Shown in pieces: positions 26,381 to 34,783 of a DNA stretch of 64,000 nt. Location of the stretch: positions 122,557-186,556 of the forward strand of contig DDWT01000012.1 of the NCBI GenBank assembly GCA_002347365.1, in the 5' to 3' direction. Each line of letters opens with the position of its first letter. Within the stretch, counting starts at the first letter, position 1. A model generated the notes under the pieces. The model was not told the DNA's origin. It searched no databases and saw only the letters and a list, made by a program, of their open reading frames with translations. Source of the stretch: Actinobacteria bacterium UBA2279. Its GTDB lineage: Bacteria > Actinomycetota > Coriobacteriia > Anaerosomatales > Anaerosomataceae. The position numbers were made by a program, and so were the translations under genes.

Positions 26381-28729
26381 ATGTCGACGCAAGACAAGCA
26401 GACGACGATTCCGGATGTCTTGCCGCTGATCCCTCTGAGGGACTTGATCATCTTCCCGAATCTCGTGGTGCCGCTCTTCGTCGGTCGGGAGCGTTCCATC
26501 AACGCGCTTGAAGAAGCGATGCGCAACGACCATCTTGTCGCACTCGTGACGCAGAGGGCGGCCGAGCTACAGGATCCGGGTCCGGACGACATCTATGACG
26601 TCGGCTGTGTTGTGAGCATCCTCCAAGAACTCAAACTGCCGGATGGCACCGCCAAGGCGCTGGTCGAAGGCAGGCAGCGATTCCGGATCCTGGAGTACCT
26701 GCAGTCAGACCCTCACTTCAGCGTGCGCATCGAGCTTATCGAAGAGCCAGCCGAAGCGGATGTCGAGACACAGGCGCTCATGCGTGCCCTGGTTGGCGAC
26801 TTCGAACGCGCATCTGAACTCGGCAAGCCTATCCCGCAAGAGGTGCTCATGGCGGCCAGCGGGATCGAAGAGCCGGGACGGCTCGCCGATTTTGTGGCCT
26901 TCCACCTGAGTTTGAAGGTTGAGGAGAAGCAGGAGATCTTGGAGGCGACCGACTCAAAGGCACGTCTGAGCAAGACCGCCGGCTTCCTGCGCAAAGAACT
27001 CGAGATCCTCGAACTCGGCAGCAAGATACAGAGTCGCGTGAAAGAGCAGATGTCCAAGACGCAGAGGGAGTACTTCCTCCGAGAGCAACTCAAAGCGATC
27101 CAGCAAGAACTCGGTCAATACGACGAGATCCAGGCCGAGATGGACGAGTACCGCGAGAAGATCGCAGTTGCGCGCATGCCCGAAGACGTTGAGCAGAAGG
27201 CCCTCAAGGAGCTCGGCCGCCTTGAGAAGATGCCGCAAGCCGCAGCTGAGACTGGCGTCATCCGCACCTACCTCGACTGGCTTATCGGACTACCGTGGCA
27301 AGTCGAGGACGAGGAGAAACTCGACCTCGTCGCCGCTCAGGAGATCCTGGATCAGGATCACTACGGGCTCGAGAAGGTCAAGGAGCGCATTCTTGAGTAC
27401 CTGGCGGTACACAAGCTCACCGATCACATGCGCGGCCCGATCCTGTGCTTCGTCGGGCCTCCCGGCGTGGGCAAGACATCCATCGGCAAGTCGATCGCCC
27501 GGGCCCTGGGACGCAAGTTCATCCGCGTATCACTCGGCGGCGTGCGTGACGAGGCCGAGATACGCGGCCACCGCCGGACGTATGTGGGCGCACTGCCTGG
27601 TCGCATCATCCAGTCGATCTCTCAGGCCGGCACGAACAACCCTGTATTCATGATGGATGAGGTCGACAAAGTCGGTGCCGACTTCCGGGGCGATCCGACA
27701 TCTGCATTGCTCGAAGTGCTCGATCCGGAGCAGAACAACTCGTTCCAGGACCACTATCTCGAAGCGCCGTTCGACCTTTCGAATGTCATGTTCATCACGA
27801 CGGCGAACCTGCTCGACACGATTCCGCCGGCGCTGCGTGACCGCATGGAGATCATCCACTTCCCCGGGTACACGGAAGAAGAGAAACTCCATATCGCCAT
27901 GCAGTACCTTGTGCCCAAGCAGCTCGCCGAGCACGGACTGACGTTGGGGAAGCTCAATGTTGACGAAAGCGGCCTGCGTGAGATCATCCGTCGCTACACG
28001 CGTGAGGCGGGCGTGCGCGGACTCGAGCGGTCGATCGCGGCTATCTGCCGTCAAGTGGCGCGCAAAGTGGTCGAGGGCAAGAAGGGCAAGATATCGGTCA
28101 CCGTGCGTACCGTGCACAAGTACCTCGGCCCACCGAAGTTCTCCTTCGGCCTCGCTGAGAAGAAGGATGAAGTGGGTGTCTCGACCGGACTGGTGTGGAC
28201 CGAGGTCGGCGGCGATGTCATCTTCATCGAGGCGACGACCATGAAGGGCAAGGGCAACCTCATCCTCACTGGTCAGCTCGGCGATGTCATGCGTGAGTCG
28301 GCGCAGGCTGCGGTCAGCTACATACGCACCAATGCGAAGAGTCTCGGCATAGATCCCGAGTTCAACGAGAAGCTCGACATCCACATCCACGTCCCGGCGG
28401 CGGCCATTCCAAAAGACGGGCCGTCGGCAGGCATAACCATGGCCACCGCACTCGCCTCGGTTCTCACCGGTAGAACCGTGCACCGTCACATAGCCATGAC
28501 GGGGGAGATCACGCTTCGAGGTCGAGTCCTACCCATCGGCGGACTCAAAGAGAAGTTGTTGGCCGCACATAGGGCGGGAATCAAGACCGTTCTGATACCC
28601 AAAGAGAACGTGCGTGACCTCGATCTTGTTCCGGGGCGCGTGCAGAGCGAAATGGACATCGTGCCTGTCGACTCGATGGACGAGGTCCTCAAGCGCGCTC
28701 TTGTGGCAGACGTCAAGAAGGCCAAGTAA
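26381..28729 (+). CDS. lon: ATP-dependent protease La (Lon)
   Basis: 782 residues from ATG 26381 (AAAGGA upstream, slightly long spacing). Lon N domain (LPLIPLRDLIIFPNLVVPLFVGRERS), coiled-coil linker, AAA+ module with Walker A GPPGVGKTS and Walker B VFMMDEVDKV, then the Lon protease domain with the catalytic Ser in KDGPSAGIT and Lys in GGLKEKLLAAHRAGIKTVL. Degrades misfolded and regulatory proteins in the cytosol. Single-gene unit, diverging from the trx operon; no HspR operator was recognised in its upstream region. Confidence 0.97.
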   Translation: MSTQDKQTTIPDVLPLIPLRDLIIFPNLVVPLFVGRERSINALEEAMRNDHLVALVTQRAAELQDPGPDDIYDVGCVVSILQELKLPDGTAKALVEGRQRFRILEYLQSDPHFSVRIELIEEPAEADVETQALMRALVGDFERASELGKPIPQEVLMAASGIEEPGRLADFVAFHLSLKVEEKQEILEATDSKARLSKTAGFLRKELEILELGSKIQSRVKEQMSKTQREYFLREQLKAIQQELGQYDEIQAEMDEYREKIAVARMPEDVEQKALKELGRLEKMPQAAAETGVIRTYLDWLIGLPWQVEDEEKLDLVAAQEILDQDHYGLEKVKERILEYLAVHKLTDHMRGPILCFVGPPGVGKTSIGKSIARALGRKFIRVSLGGVRDEAEIRGHRRTYVGALPGRIIQSISQAGTNNPVFMMDEVDKVGADFRGDPTSALLEVLDPEQNNSFQDHYLEAPFDLSNVMFITTANLLDTIPPALRDRMEIIHFPGYTEEEKLHIAMQYLVPKQLAEHGLTLGKLNVDESGLREIIRRYTREAGVRGLERSIAAICRQVARKVVEGKKGKISVTVRTVHKYLGPPKFSFGLAEKKDEVGVSTGLVWTEVGGDVIFIEATTMKGKGNLILTGQLGDVMRESAQAAVSYIRTNAKSLGIDPEFNEKLDIHIHVPAAAIPKDGPSAGITMATALASVLTGRTVHRHIAMTGEITLRGRVLPIGGLKEKLLAAHRAGIKTVLIPKENVRDLDLVPGRVQSEMDIVPVDSMDEVLKRALVADVKKAK

Positions 28730-28819
28730 ACCTCCGGCAGCAGGCGTGATCGTCCATACCGTTCGTCGTGCCTATGTGAGCGTGATGAAGCTTGATACAG
28801 ATGTCTGTTACGCATCCTG

Positions 28820-28835
28820 TGTGACGGGTATCACA
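28820..28835. promoter_or_regulatory. CRP/FNR-family box TGTGA-N6-TCACA
   Basis: TGTGACGGGTATCACA is a perfect match to the CRP-type consensus (TGTGA, six bases, TCACA). It lies 91 nt after the lon stop and 228 nt before the ribosome binding site of the giant surface protein. A CRP-like regulator is not encoded in the window. If functional it would most likely activate the surface protein gene from a promoter in the 28840-28880 area. Confidence 0.5.
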
Positions 28836-29046
28836 GTTTCGTAGTGCATGAAGGTTGCACCGCGATTCAAAGCCGACATACATGCGCGATGTGGGAAGCT
28901 TGGATCCTCCGACGTTCGAAGCGGTCACCTTTGGTCGGGGGGGAGCTAACGGTGAGACCGGCCCTTTTCAGGGCCGGTCTTTGCTATTTGGCCCTAACGC
29001 GAGGGGCAGCTCGGCGTTCGCGGCGAGGACTCCGAAAGGAGTCGAG
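28836..29046 (+). other. Structured untranslated leader of the surface protein gene
   Basis: Non-coding stretch between the CRP-like box and the surface protein gene. It contains a small stem (GTGCA 28844-28848 with TGCAC 28856-28860), the intrinsic terminator described separately, and a GNRA-type hairpin GACTCC-GAAA-GGAGTC (29028-29043) ending 3 nt before the ribosome binding site AAGGAGG. The order aptamer-length segment, terminator, then gene looks like an attenuated leader. I could not match the 28840-28954 part to a riboswitch class I know. Confidence 0.4.
28955..28990 (+). terminator. Intrinsic terminator in the surface protein leader
   Basis: AGACCGGCCC (28955-28964), loop TTTTCA, GGGCCGGTCT (28971-28980), followed by TTGCTATTT. 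It may simply end lon transcripts, which have no nearer terminator, or act as an attenuator for the surface protein gene starting at 29063. Confidence 0.75.
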
Positions 29047-29062
29047 GAAGGAGGGGGCAGGG

Positions 29063-32000
29063 ATGCTGATGTCGTATCGGCGCACACCGCGTCGCCTTGT
29101 CCCACTGTTGGTCGCCACGGCTGTCATTCTGGCTATGAACTCGCCCGGGCTCACTGCCCTTGCGGGGGAAGTCGCGACCACGGTGGACGATCCGATCGCA
29201 GTCACGCAAGAAGGAGCGAAGCCTGACATCGCCGAGGAGGGTGTCGCGGATCTCGCGGAACCACCCGAGGAAGTGCCTGGCCAGACTCCAGAAGGCGGGC
29301 TTCCGCCCGAGGCAGAGGTCGTTGACTCCGTAGAAGCTGCTCCGGTGACCGCGGAGACGCTTGCTGTCGGACTGGCGGCCGTCAGCACGCCGCTGGATGT
29401 GGAGCTGCTCACCATCTATCCGTACGCGCCGGTGGGCAACGTCCAGCTTGAGGGTTGGACTCGCGCGCCGCATGAGAAATGGACCAGTGGTGACGTCAAG
29501 GGCTACGTCGAAGGGGAGTGGATCCCCTTCCGTCTGAGCATCGACAACATCGGTGGCAATGCGGTGACTGTGCAGGTGCCACAGATGATCTACAAGGTCG
29601 ATCACATCAATGGCGGTGCTATCGCGATCGACGAGACCGCTGGATGGAGGTGGGCGATAGACTCCGGCGCCGAGACAGATTACGCGCCCACGATCCAGGA
29701 CAGCGACGCTGACAGCATGTACCTGGAAACCCAGCTTCCGGAGGATGAGAATTTCGTTCTTCAGCCGGGTGAGATGGGCTACATCTACTTCGAAGGCCAT
29801 CTGGCGCTCACGCCGTACTGGATGCCGCTCGAAGGCCTCTACGGCGCTTCCGGTTATCCGGGATCGAGTGCTCAAGCTCGTCTTGTCTCATGGAACGCCA
29901 CGAATATCGGCGACCGTACCGTTCCATTCCCGGTTGGACGCGAGACCGCACCTACTGGCGATCTGTCCGGTCTGAAGTTCGAGGATCTCGATGGTGACGG
30001 CGTGCGCGACGCAGACGAGGGTCCGCTGGGAGGATGGGTCTTCCATCTTGCATATCAGGACCCGACCTACGGCTTCAGCCTCACGGACACGTCGACCGCT
30101 GATGGCACCTTCGGTTTTGTGGATCTGCCTCCGGGCGACTACAAGCTCACCGAGGAGTCGAAGGCCGGTTGGACCTTGACCACGAACCTCAGTGGCGCCA
30201 TTGCGGTGGCGACCGGTCAATCGGTCGGCCCCGTCGAGGTCGGCAATGCGCCGGACATGGTCGACAAGACCTGGCGCCTGACGCTGACTGAGGCGATGCC
30301 GAAGGCGGACTCGTATTTCGTCCGCTACGTCATTGGCGGACAGAGCCATGATCGTGCTCTCACGCCGGGCGTTGACTCTGTTATGCAGGTGCCCTACGGC
30401 ACGACGATCACGAGCTGGCAGTTCTTCGCGATGATGGGCACCGATGAGATTCCGCTCAGCGGTGTGATGGGTCCTGCCGAGCGTCTTATCGAGGCACAGA
30501 CGAATCCGTTCACGTTCACGCCAGGTCAGATCTCTGGTCACAAGTGGATATCCGGTGATCCGCCCACGGCGGGCTCCGGCTGGACGATCAAGCTGTACCG
30601 TGACCGTGTTCTCTATGACACGGCGGTAACAGGTCTTGACGGTTCCTATTCGTTCACGGGCTTGCTCCCCGGCAGCTATCTGGTCGAGGAAGTGCAGCAG
30701 CCTGAATACATGAAGGTCGTGCCTGCGGGCGACTTCCTCGGTCCGTTCACCGTGGTGGGCGGCTCGACATTCGCCGAGGGCACTGATTTCATCAATGCAC
30801 CACGTCCGACCGGCATCACGGTCACCAAGACCGCGGACCCGACGCTGGTACACGTGGGCGACCAGATCATGTACACGATCGATGTGACCAATGTCGGTCA
30901 GGTCGATGTCACGCTCTTCACTGTGAGCGATCCACTGTTCGACGGCGGTGCAGACCTGCTGCCGGGCTCTGTGGTGCTTACTCCCGGTCAGTCGCTTTCC
31001 GACCTGGGGATGGCCATCGTCAAGTACATGGACGCGCCTGACCAGGACATGGTCGACAACACTGCATTCGCATCCGGCACAACGGTGTTCGGCCCCGTCT
31101 CGGGTGATGACGATGCGCATGTCGACATCTTGCTGCCTGACATCGACGTCACCAAGACGGTCGTGGCCGACAGTGTGCTCGACTCCGAGCTGGTCACCTA
31201 CTACGTGACCGTCACCAACTCCGGCAACACGACGCTGACGATCGATGTGATCGACTACATCGCAGCGGTCCAGCACAAGATCGTTGCCACGGGACTCATC
31301 CTGGGTCCTGGTGAGCACATGGACTACGACTGGACGGAAACCATCAGCGAGCCCACCGAGGACACCGTTGTTGCGACGGGCGTCGACGAACTCGGTGGAG
31401 ACAAAGGCACCGTGAGCGCCGAGGCCTCGGCAGCAGTCGCTGTCGACGTCACCAAGACGTTCACGCTCACACTGTTCGAGGCGATGCCCGAGGCGGACAG
31501 CTACTTCGTTCGTTACGTGGTCGGCGGCCAGAGTCATGACCTGAGTCTGCTGCCCGGTGCAGATGACTACTCTGCTTCGATCATCGTGCCATTCGGCACT
31601 GAGATCACGAGCTGGCAGTTCTTCGCGCTTGTCGGCTCGGAGGAGGTCCCCCTGAGCGACGTCGCAGGTCCTGAGACCCTCACCGGTCCCATGACCAATC
31701 CGCTCGACTTCATACCGGGTCGCATCGCGGGCATGAAGTATGACGACCTCAACGGCAACGGTGTGCTGGATGCCGGCGATTCCGGCATGTCCGGTTGGAC
31801 CATCAATCTCTATCGCGGCGCCGAGCTGGTGGCCTCGACACTCACCGGTACAGGCGGAAGCTATCTGTTCACCGGTCTACTGCCGGGGACCTATACGCTT
31901 GACGAGGTCCAGAAGCCCGGTTGGGAGATGACCGATTCTCCGGGCGAGTACCTGGTCGGTAACAGGACCAGTATCGACGGTGCCGACTTCGGCAACCACC

Positions 32001-33085
32001 ATCTGGATATCACCAAGACGTTCAGCCTCACCTACCCTGATGCGCCTGCTGGTGCGACGTTCTTCGTCATGTACCAGCTATCGGAGGGCGATCCGATCAG
32101 GGTCGACCTCACAGGCTCCGGTCCCTACATGGGTTCGGACGAGGTCCCGTGGGGCTCGACCATCGTTTCAGTGTGGTGGATGGCCAGCTACCACGGCCAG
32201 GAACTCCTGCTTGGCATGGATGAGCTCGAGGAGCTCCTCACGGTCGACGTGACGAACGAGTTCACGTATACCGCGTCGGCAAGCGGATTCAAGTTCGAGG
32301 ACATCGACGGTAATCAGACGTGGGACAAGCCTGATGAGACCGGTCTTGAGGGCTGGACAATCGGGCTGTACCGTATGGTCTCGCCAAACGACCTGATCGC
32401 TGCTCTGCCCACGCCGGAACTCGGGTTCGAACTCTACGATCAGACCGTGACCGCAGCCGACGGCTCCTACAGCTTTGCGGGGCTTCTGCCCGGCGTCTAC
32501 TACGTGGCCGAGGAAATGCAGGACGGCTGGGATATGACCGTCAGTCCACAGGGTTACATGCTGATCCTCAACGGCTCAGCGTACGAGGATCTGAACTTCG
32601 GCAACCAGCAGCAGTTCCTGCCCTTCACCGACACAGTGCTCAAGAAGGTCGCCGACAAGAAGACGGCTGACCCAGGCGAACTCGTGACGTACACGCTCAC
32701 GTACTACCTTGCCGAGAATTCGGCGAGTACTGTAGCGACCATCACGGACGACTACGACGAGCGGTACGTGGAACCGGTCGACATCGCTGGCGCCATTCAG
32801 GGAGCGGGGAAGCTCACCTGGGTGGACAACGTGCCGCTGATGCCCGGGGACGTACGCACGATCACCTACACGATGCGCATCAAAGAGGACGTACCCGACG
32901 ACAGCACGACGCACATCGACAACACCGCAGTGATCCAGCCCGGCTTCCACGAAGCCTCATGGAGAGTGACCGTCAGTCCTCCGTATCTGCCGTTCACTGG
33001 AGCCACTCTCGCGTTGCTGTTCTTTGCAGCAGCCGGCGCGCTCCTGATCGGTGTAGTGATACGCAGGAAGGCACTGGACGTCTGA
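29063..33085 (+). CDS. Giant LPFTG-anchored surface protein with SdrD-B and DUF11-like repeats
   Basis: 1340 residues from ATG 29063 (AAGGAGG upstream). A signal peptide with RR (about 1-35), a Glu/Pro-rich linker (35-105), a unique N-terminal domain (110-295), then SdrD B-like (Cna-B fold) domains starting near 300, 489, 887 and 1073, each with the GWTIxLYR and GSYSFTGLLPGxYxVEE patterns; DUF11-like repeats near 583, 692 and 1190 (ITVTKTADPTLVHVGD, IDVTKTVVADSVLDSE); and a repeated unit of about 90 residues near 402, 795 and 981 (LTEAMPKADSYFVRYVIGG). The C-terminus is a sortase signal: LPFTG at about 1309, a membrane helix and a charged tail RRKALDV. It is probably a stalk-like adhesin or matrix protein displayed by the sortase encoded 1 kb downstream. 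Confidence 0.88.
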   Translation: MLMSYRRTPRRLVPLLVATAVILAMNSPGLTALAGEVATTVDDPIAVTQEGAKPDIAEEGVADLAEPPEEVPGQTPEGGLPPEAEVVDSVEAAPVTAETLAVGLAAVSTPLDVELLTIYPYAPVGNVQLEGWTRAPHEKWTSGDVKGYVEGEWIPFRLSIDNIGGNAVTVQVPQMIYKVDHINGGAIAIDETAGWRWAIDSGAETDYAPTIQDSDADSMYLETQLPEDENFVLQPGEMGYIYFEGHLALTPYWMPLEGLYGASGYPGSSAQARLVSWNATNIGDRTVPFPVGRETAPTGDLSGLKFEDLDGDGVRDADEGPLGGWVFHLAYQDPTYGFSLTDTSTADGTFGFVDLPPGDYKLTEESKAGWTLTTNLSGAIAVATGQSVGPVEVGNAPDMVDKTWRLTLTEAMPKADSYFVRYVIGGQSHDRALTPGVDSVMQVPYGTTITSWQFFAMMGTDEIPLSGVMGPAERLIEAQTNPFTFTPGQISGHKWISGDPPTAGSGWTIKLYRDRVLYDTAVTGLDGSYSFTGLLPGSYLVEEVQQPEYMKVVPAGDFLGPFTVVGGSTFAEGTDFINAPRPTGITVTKTADPTLVHVGDQIMYTIDVTNVGQVDVTLFTVSDPLFDGGADLLPGSVVLTPGQSLSDLGMAIVKYMDAPDQDMVDNTAFASGTTVFGPVSGDDDAHVDILLPDIDVTKTVVADSVLDSELVTYYVTVTNSGNTTLTIDVIDYIAAVQHKIVATGLILGPGEHMDYDWTETISEPTEDTVVATGVDELGGDKGTVSAEASAAVAVDVTKTFTLTLFEAMPEADSYFVRYVVGGQSHDLSLLPGADDYSASIIVPFGTEITSWQFFALVGSEEVPLSDVAGPETLTGPMTNPLDFIPGRIAGMKYDDLNGNGVLDAGDSGMSGWTINLYRGAELVASTLTGTGGSYLFTGLLPGTYTLDEVQKPGWEMTDSPGEYLVGNRTSIDGADFGNHHLDITKTFSLTYPDAPAGATFFVMYQLSEGDPIRVDLTGSGPYMGSDEVPWGSTIVSVWWMASYHGQELLLGMDELEELLTVDVTNEFTYTASASGFKFEDIDGNQTWDKPDETGLEGWTIGLYRMVSPNDLIAALPTPELGFELYDQTVTAADGSYSFAGLLPGVYYVAEEMQDGWDMTVSPQGYMLILNGSAYEDLNFGNQQQFLPFTDTVLKKVADKKTADPGELVTYTLTYYLAENSASTVATITDDYDERYVEPVDIAGAIQGAGKLTWVDNVPLMPGDVRTITYTMRIKEDVPDDSTTHIDNTAVIQPGFHEASWRVTVSPPYLPFTGATLALLFFAAAGALLIGVVIRRKALDV

Positions 33086-33110
33086 TCCCCCAGCGTCCCG
33101 GTGCAACCGA

Positions 33111-33143
33111 GAAGGGGCCGCGAGCGCGGCCCCTTCTTCTTTG
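33111..33143 (+). terminator. Terminator of the surface protein gene
   Basis: GAAGGGGCCGC (33111-33121), loop GAGC, GCGGCCCCTTC (33126-33136), then TTCTTTG. A strong 11-bp stem with a T-rich tail, 26 nt after the stop codon. Confidence 0.9.
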
Positions 33144-33154
33144 TGGCAGAAGGC

Positions 33155-33183
33155 AAGACCCCGGAGAGGGAGTCCGGGGTCTT
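33155..33183 (-). terminator. Terminator of the secreted HExxH protein gene
   Basis: An 11-bp perfect stem, AAGACCCCGGA (33155-33165) with TCCGGGGTCTT (33173-33183), loop of 7. It lies 26 nt beyond the stop of the minus-strand gene and reads as a terminator in that direction, though the tail after the stem is only mildly T-rich; it may work in both directions together with the hairpin at 33111. Confidence 0.7.
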
Positions 33184-33209
33184 ATCGTGGATCGCTCGTG
33201 TCCGTTGGT

Positions 33210-33788
33210 CTATAGCGCTGGTATGCTCTCGCCCCAGTCGATCACGCCGTTGTCACGCCAGTCGATGATGTGCCCGACCTCGTGCCGGAGGATCGTCGAA
33301 AGGCTGGCGGTGTGGTTCGGATTGATGACGATCTTTCCGCTCTTGTAGTAGCACACGGCCTGGTAGTTGTTGGGCGTGCTGCCTATTGTGACTACCGAGC
33401 CCTTGAGTATCGGATACTTGGCGATCAGGCCGGCGAGGATGGACTGGGCCTTCGCCAGATCGCTGGTTCCACTCGAGCTGCTCGAGGTGCTGCTGCTTGT
33501 GCTCTTGCTGGATGTCTTCTTCGCCGTCGAGCCGCTCGTCGTCGCGGTCTGAACGACGATCTCGGTCTTCTGCTTGGGGAGCGGGCTGGTCTGGATGACC
33601 ACTGTCTCCTCGGCAGCAACCTTGACGGCTACCGGGTTTGCCGCACCGAGTCGAGCTTGGACCGAAGACCATTCGACTGCGGATGCGTTCGGCGCACCGG
33701 ATATGACACCCACTGCTACTACGAACGCTACGAGAGTGGTGGCCACTCCGATACTCAGTGTCCGCACACCATTCTTGTTGTTCTTCAT
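33210..33788 (-). CDS. Secreted HExxH metallopeptidase-like protein under riboswitch control
   Basis: 192 residues from ATG 33788 (AAAGGGG upstream). A signal peptide (about 1-37; cleavage near NASA), a Lys/Ser/Thr-rich low-complexity linker (about 83-108), then a small C-terminal domain with the zinc-protease motif HEVGH (169-173) and a possible third ligand Glu187 in DWGES. The domain has the pattern VCYYKSGKIVINPNHTASL before the motif, as expected for an edge strand of a gluzincin-type protease, but it is very short and ends five residues after Glu187. Its transcript starts with a c-di-GMP-I riboswitch and it converges on the LPFTG surface protein gene, which makes that protein a candidate substrate (inference). 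Confidence 0.7.
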   Translation of the reverse strand: MKNNKNGVRTLSIGVATTLVAFVVAVGVISGAPNASAVEWSSVQARLGAANPVAVKVAAEETVVIQTSPLPKQKTEIVVQTATTSGSTAKKTSSKSTSSSTSSSSSGTSDLAKAQSILAGLIAKYPILKGSVVTIGSTPNNYQAVCYYKSGKIVINPNHTASLSTILRHEVGHIIDWRDNGVIDWGESIPAL

Positions 33789-33878
33789 CTTGCATCGCCC
33801 CTTTGTTGAGCCCCTGGACGCACATCGACCCGACTCCCCTCGAAGGACGCAGGTGGGTCGGGTCGTGTTCAGTGACTC

Positions 33879-33966
33879 AACCTCGGTAGTCCGGCTGTCA
33901 TAGGAGACCTTCTGCCTCCCGTAGACCCGTGACTTTGCGGAGTCGCCTTTTGGCGACGGTGCCTTT
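33879..33966 (-). ncRNA. GEMM / c-di-GMP-I riboswitch
   Basis: Read on the minus strand, the region starts GGCACC, forms the hairpin GTCGCC-AAAA-GGCGAC, then the conserved core CCGCAAAGTCACGGGTCTA, a second hairpin (GGGAGGC...GGTCTCC), and ends TATGACAGCCGGACTACC. The CGCAAAG and GACAGCCGG blocks and the tetraloop hairpin are the signature of the GEMM (c-di-GMP class I) aptamer. The start of the secreted HExxH gene is 91 nt further on; between them lies a stem CGACCCGAC/GTCGGGTCG (33865-33826) without a U-run, so the control mode (terminator versus other) is not clear. Cognate ligand could also be cGAMP, which sequence alone does not settle. Confidence 0.9.
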
Positions 33967-33984
33967 TTCGGGGTGGTGCCGATG

Positions 33985-34013
33985 TTCGCTTGTCAATCGC
34001 CGTACACTATAGG
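33985..34013 (+). promoter_or_regulatory. Candidate sortase-operon promoter in the divergent region
   Basis: TTCGCT (33985-33990), 17 nt, TATAGG (34008-34013) would be a weak promoter for the sortase gene. The same bases read TATAGT on the minus strand (34011-34006), a plausible -10 for the riboswitch transcript starting near 33999, but with no good -35. The two promoters would overlap. Confidence 0.3.
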
Positions 34014-34088
34014 TATCGGCACTCTACAGGACGTTCTTTACGGTCTTTGTGACGTGCGGCACACAACCAGAGGGTGGAGGGACCGACC

Positions 34089-34775
34089 GTGACCCGTCGT
34101 AGGGGCGATACACTGCATGTCATCAGCAATGTCTTCTTCGGCATCGCACTGGGGCTTGCGGGCTACTACTCTCTGACGAGTGGTATCGGCTGGATGCAGC
34201 AGCGAAAACTGGACGACGCTGCCGCGCCTCTCGGTGCTATCGGTGCCGGATCGCCGCAAGAGTACGTATCGCCTTCCTCTGAGACGGGCCCGGTCCTCGA
34301 CTTCGACGGATGGGACAGCGAGGACCGTGCGTACTGGGATGGCCTTGGAGCGGATGGCGTGTTCGGCAGATTGGTCATCGAGCGCACAGACACTGATGTG
34401 ATCGTGGTCAAGGGGACCACTCGTTCCGCGCTGCAGAAAGGTCCCGGATGGATCGAATGGACCTCACTGCCGGGTCCCGAAGGCACCTGCGGCATTGCCG
34501 GTCACCGGACCACGTATCTTGCGCCGTTTCGAAGTGTCGACCAGCTCGTTCCTGGTGATACCATCGACCTGTACTCGCCGTATCGCCGCTACCGCTACGA
34601 GGTGGAACAGTCGGTCGAGGTGACGCCGGATCGCTCTGATGTCCTTGGTGATGTCGGATACCCGCGACTGGGTCTCTCGGCATGTCATCCGCCGTACAGC
34701 GCGCGCTATCGGCTCGTCGTCCTCGCGCGCCTGGTGGAGGTACGACGCCTGACCGACACACCCGAGATACCCTAG
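34089..34775 (+). CDS. Class E sortase
   Basis: 228 residues from GTG 34089, preferred over GTG 34074 because GGAGGG stands 8 nt before it. One N-terminal membrane helix (about 12-32), a variable linker, then a sortase beta-barrel with catalytic His in GHRTTYLAPF, Cys in LSACHPPYS and Arg in the following SARYR. The GHRTTY and CHPPYSA patterns are those of actinobacterial class E sortases; the usual TLTTC before the Cys reads LGLSAC here. It should cleave LPxTG-type signals between Thr and Gly and attach proteins to the wall; the only such signal in the window is LPFTG of the surface protein at 29063. Overlaps nothing and is followed 8 nt later by the epimerase. Confidence 0.88.
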   Translation: MTRRRGDTLHVISNVFFGIALGLAGYYSLTSGIGWMQQRKLDDAAAPLGAIGAGSPQEYVSPSSETGPVLDFDGWDSEDRAYWDGLGADGVFGRLVIERTDTDVIVVKGTTRSALQKGPGWIEWTSLPGPEGTCGIAGHRTTYLAPFRSVDQLVPGDTIDLYSPYRRYRYEVEQSVEVTPDRSDVLGDVGYPRLGLSACHPPYSARYRLVVLARLVEVRRLTDTPEIP

Positions 34776-34783
34776 GAGGGTCC

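Noticed and set aside
28930..28960. Possible c-di-AMP (ydaO) riboswitch because of GCTAAC before the terminator
   Set aside because: Only that hexamer agrees; the conserved GGGGUUAAUC-type core and the pseudo-symmetric halves are absent.
29888..31537. 549-codon minus-strand frame inside the surface protein gene
   Set aside because: Mirror of a repetitive GC-rich gene; the plus strand carries clear Cna-B/SdrD-B domains.
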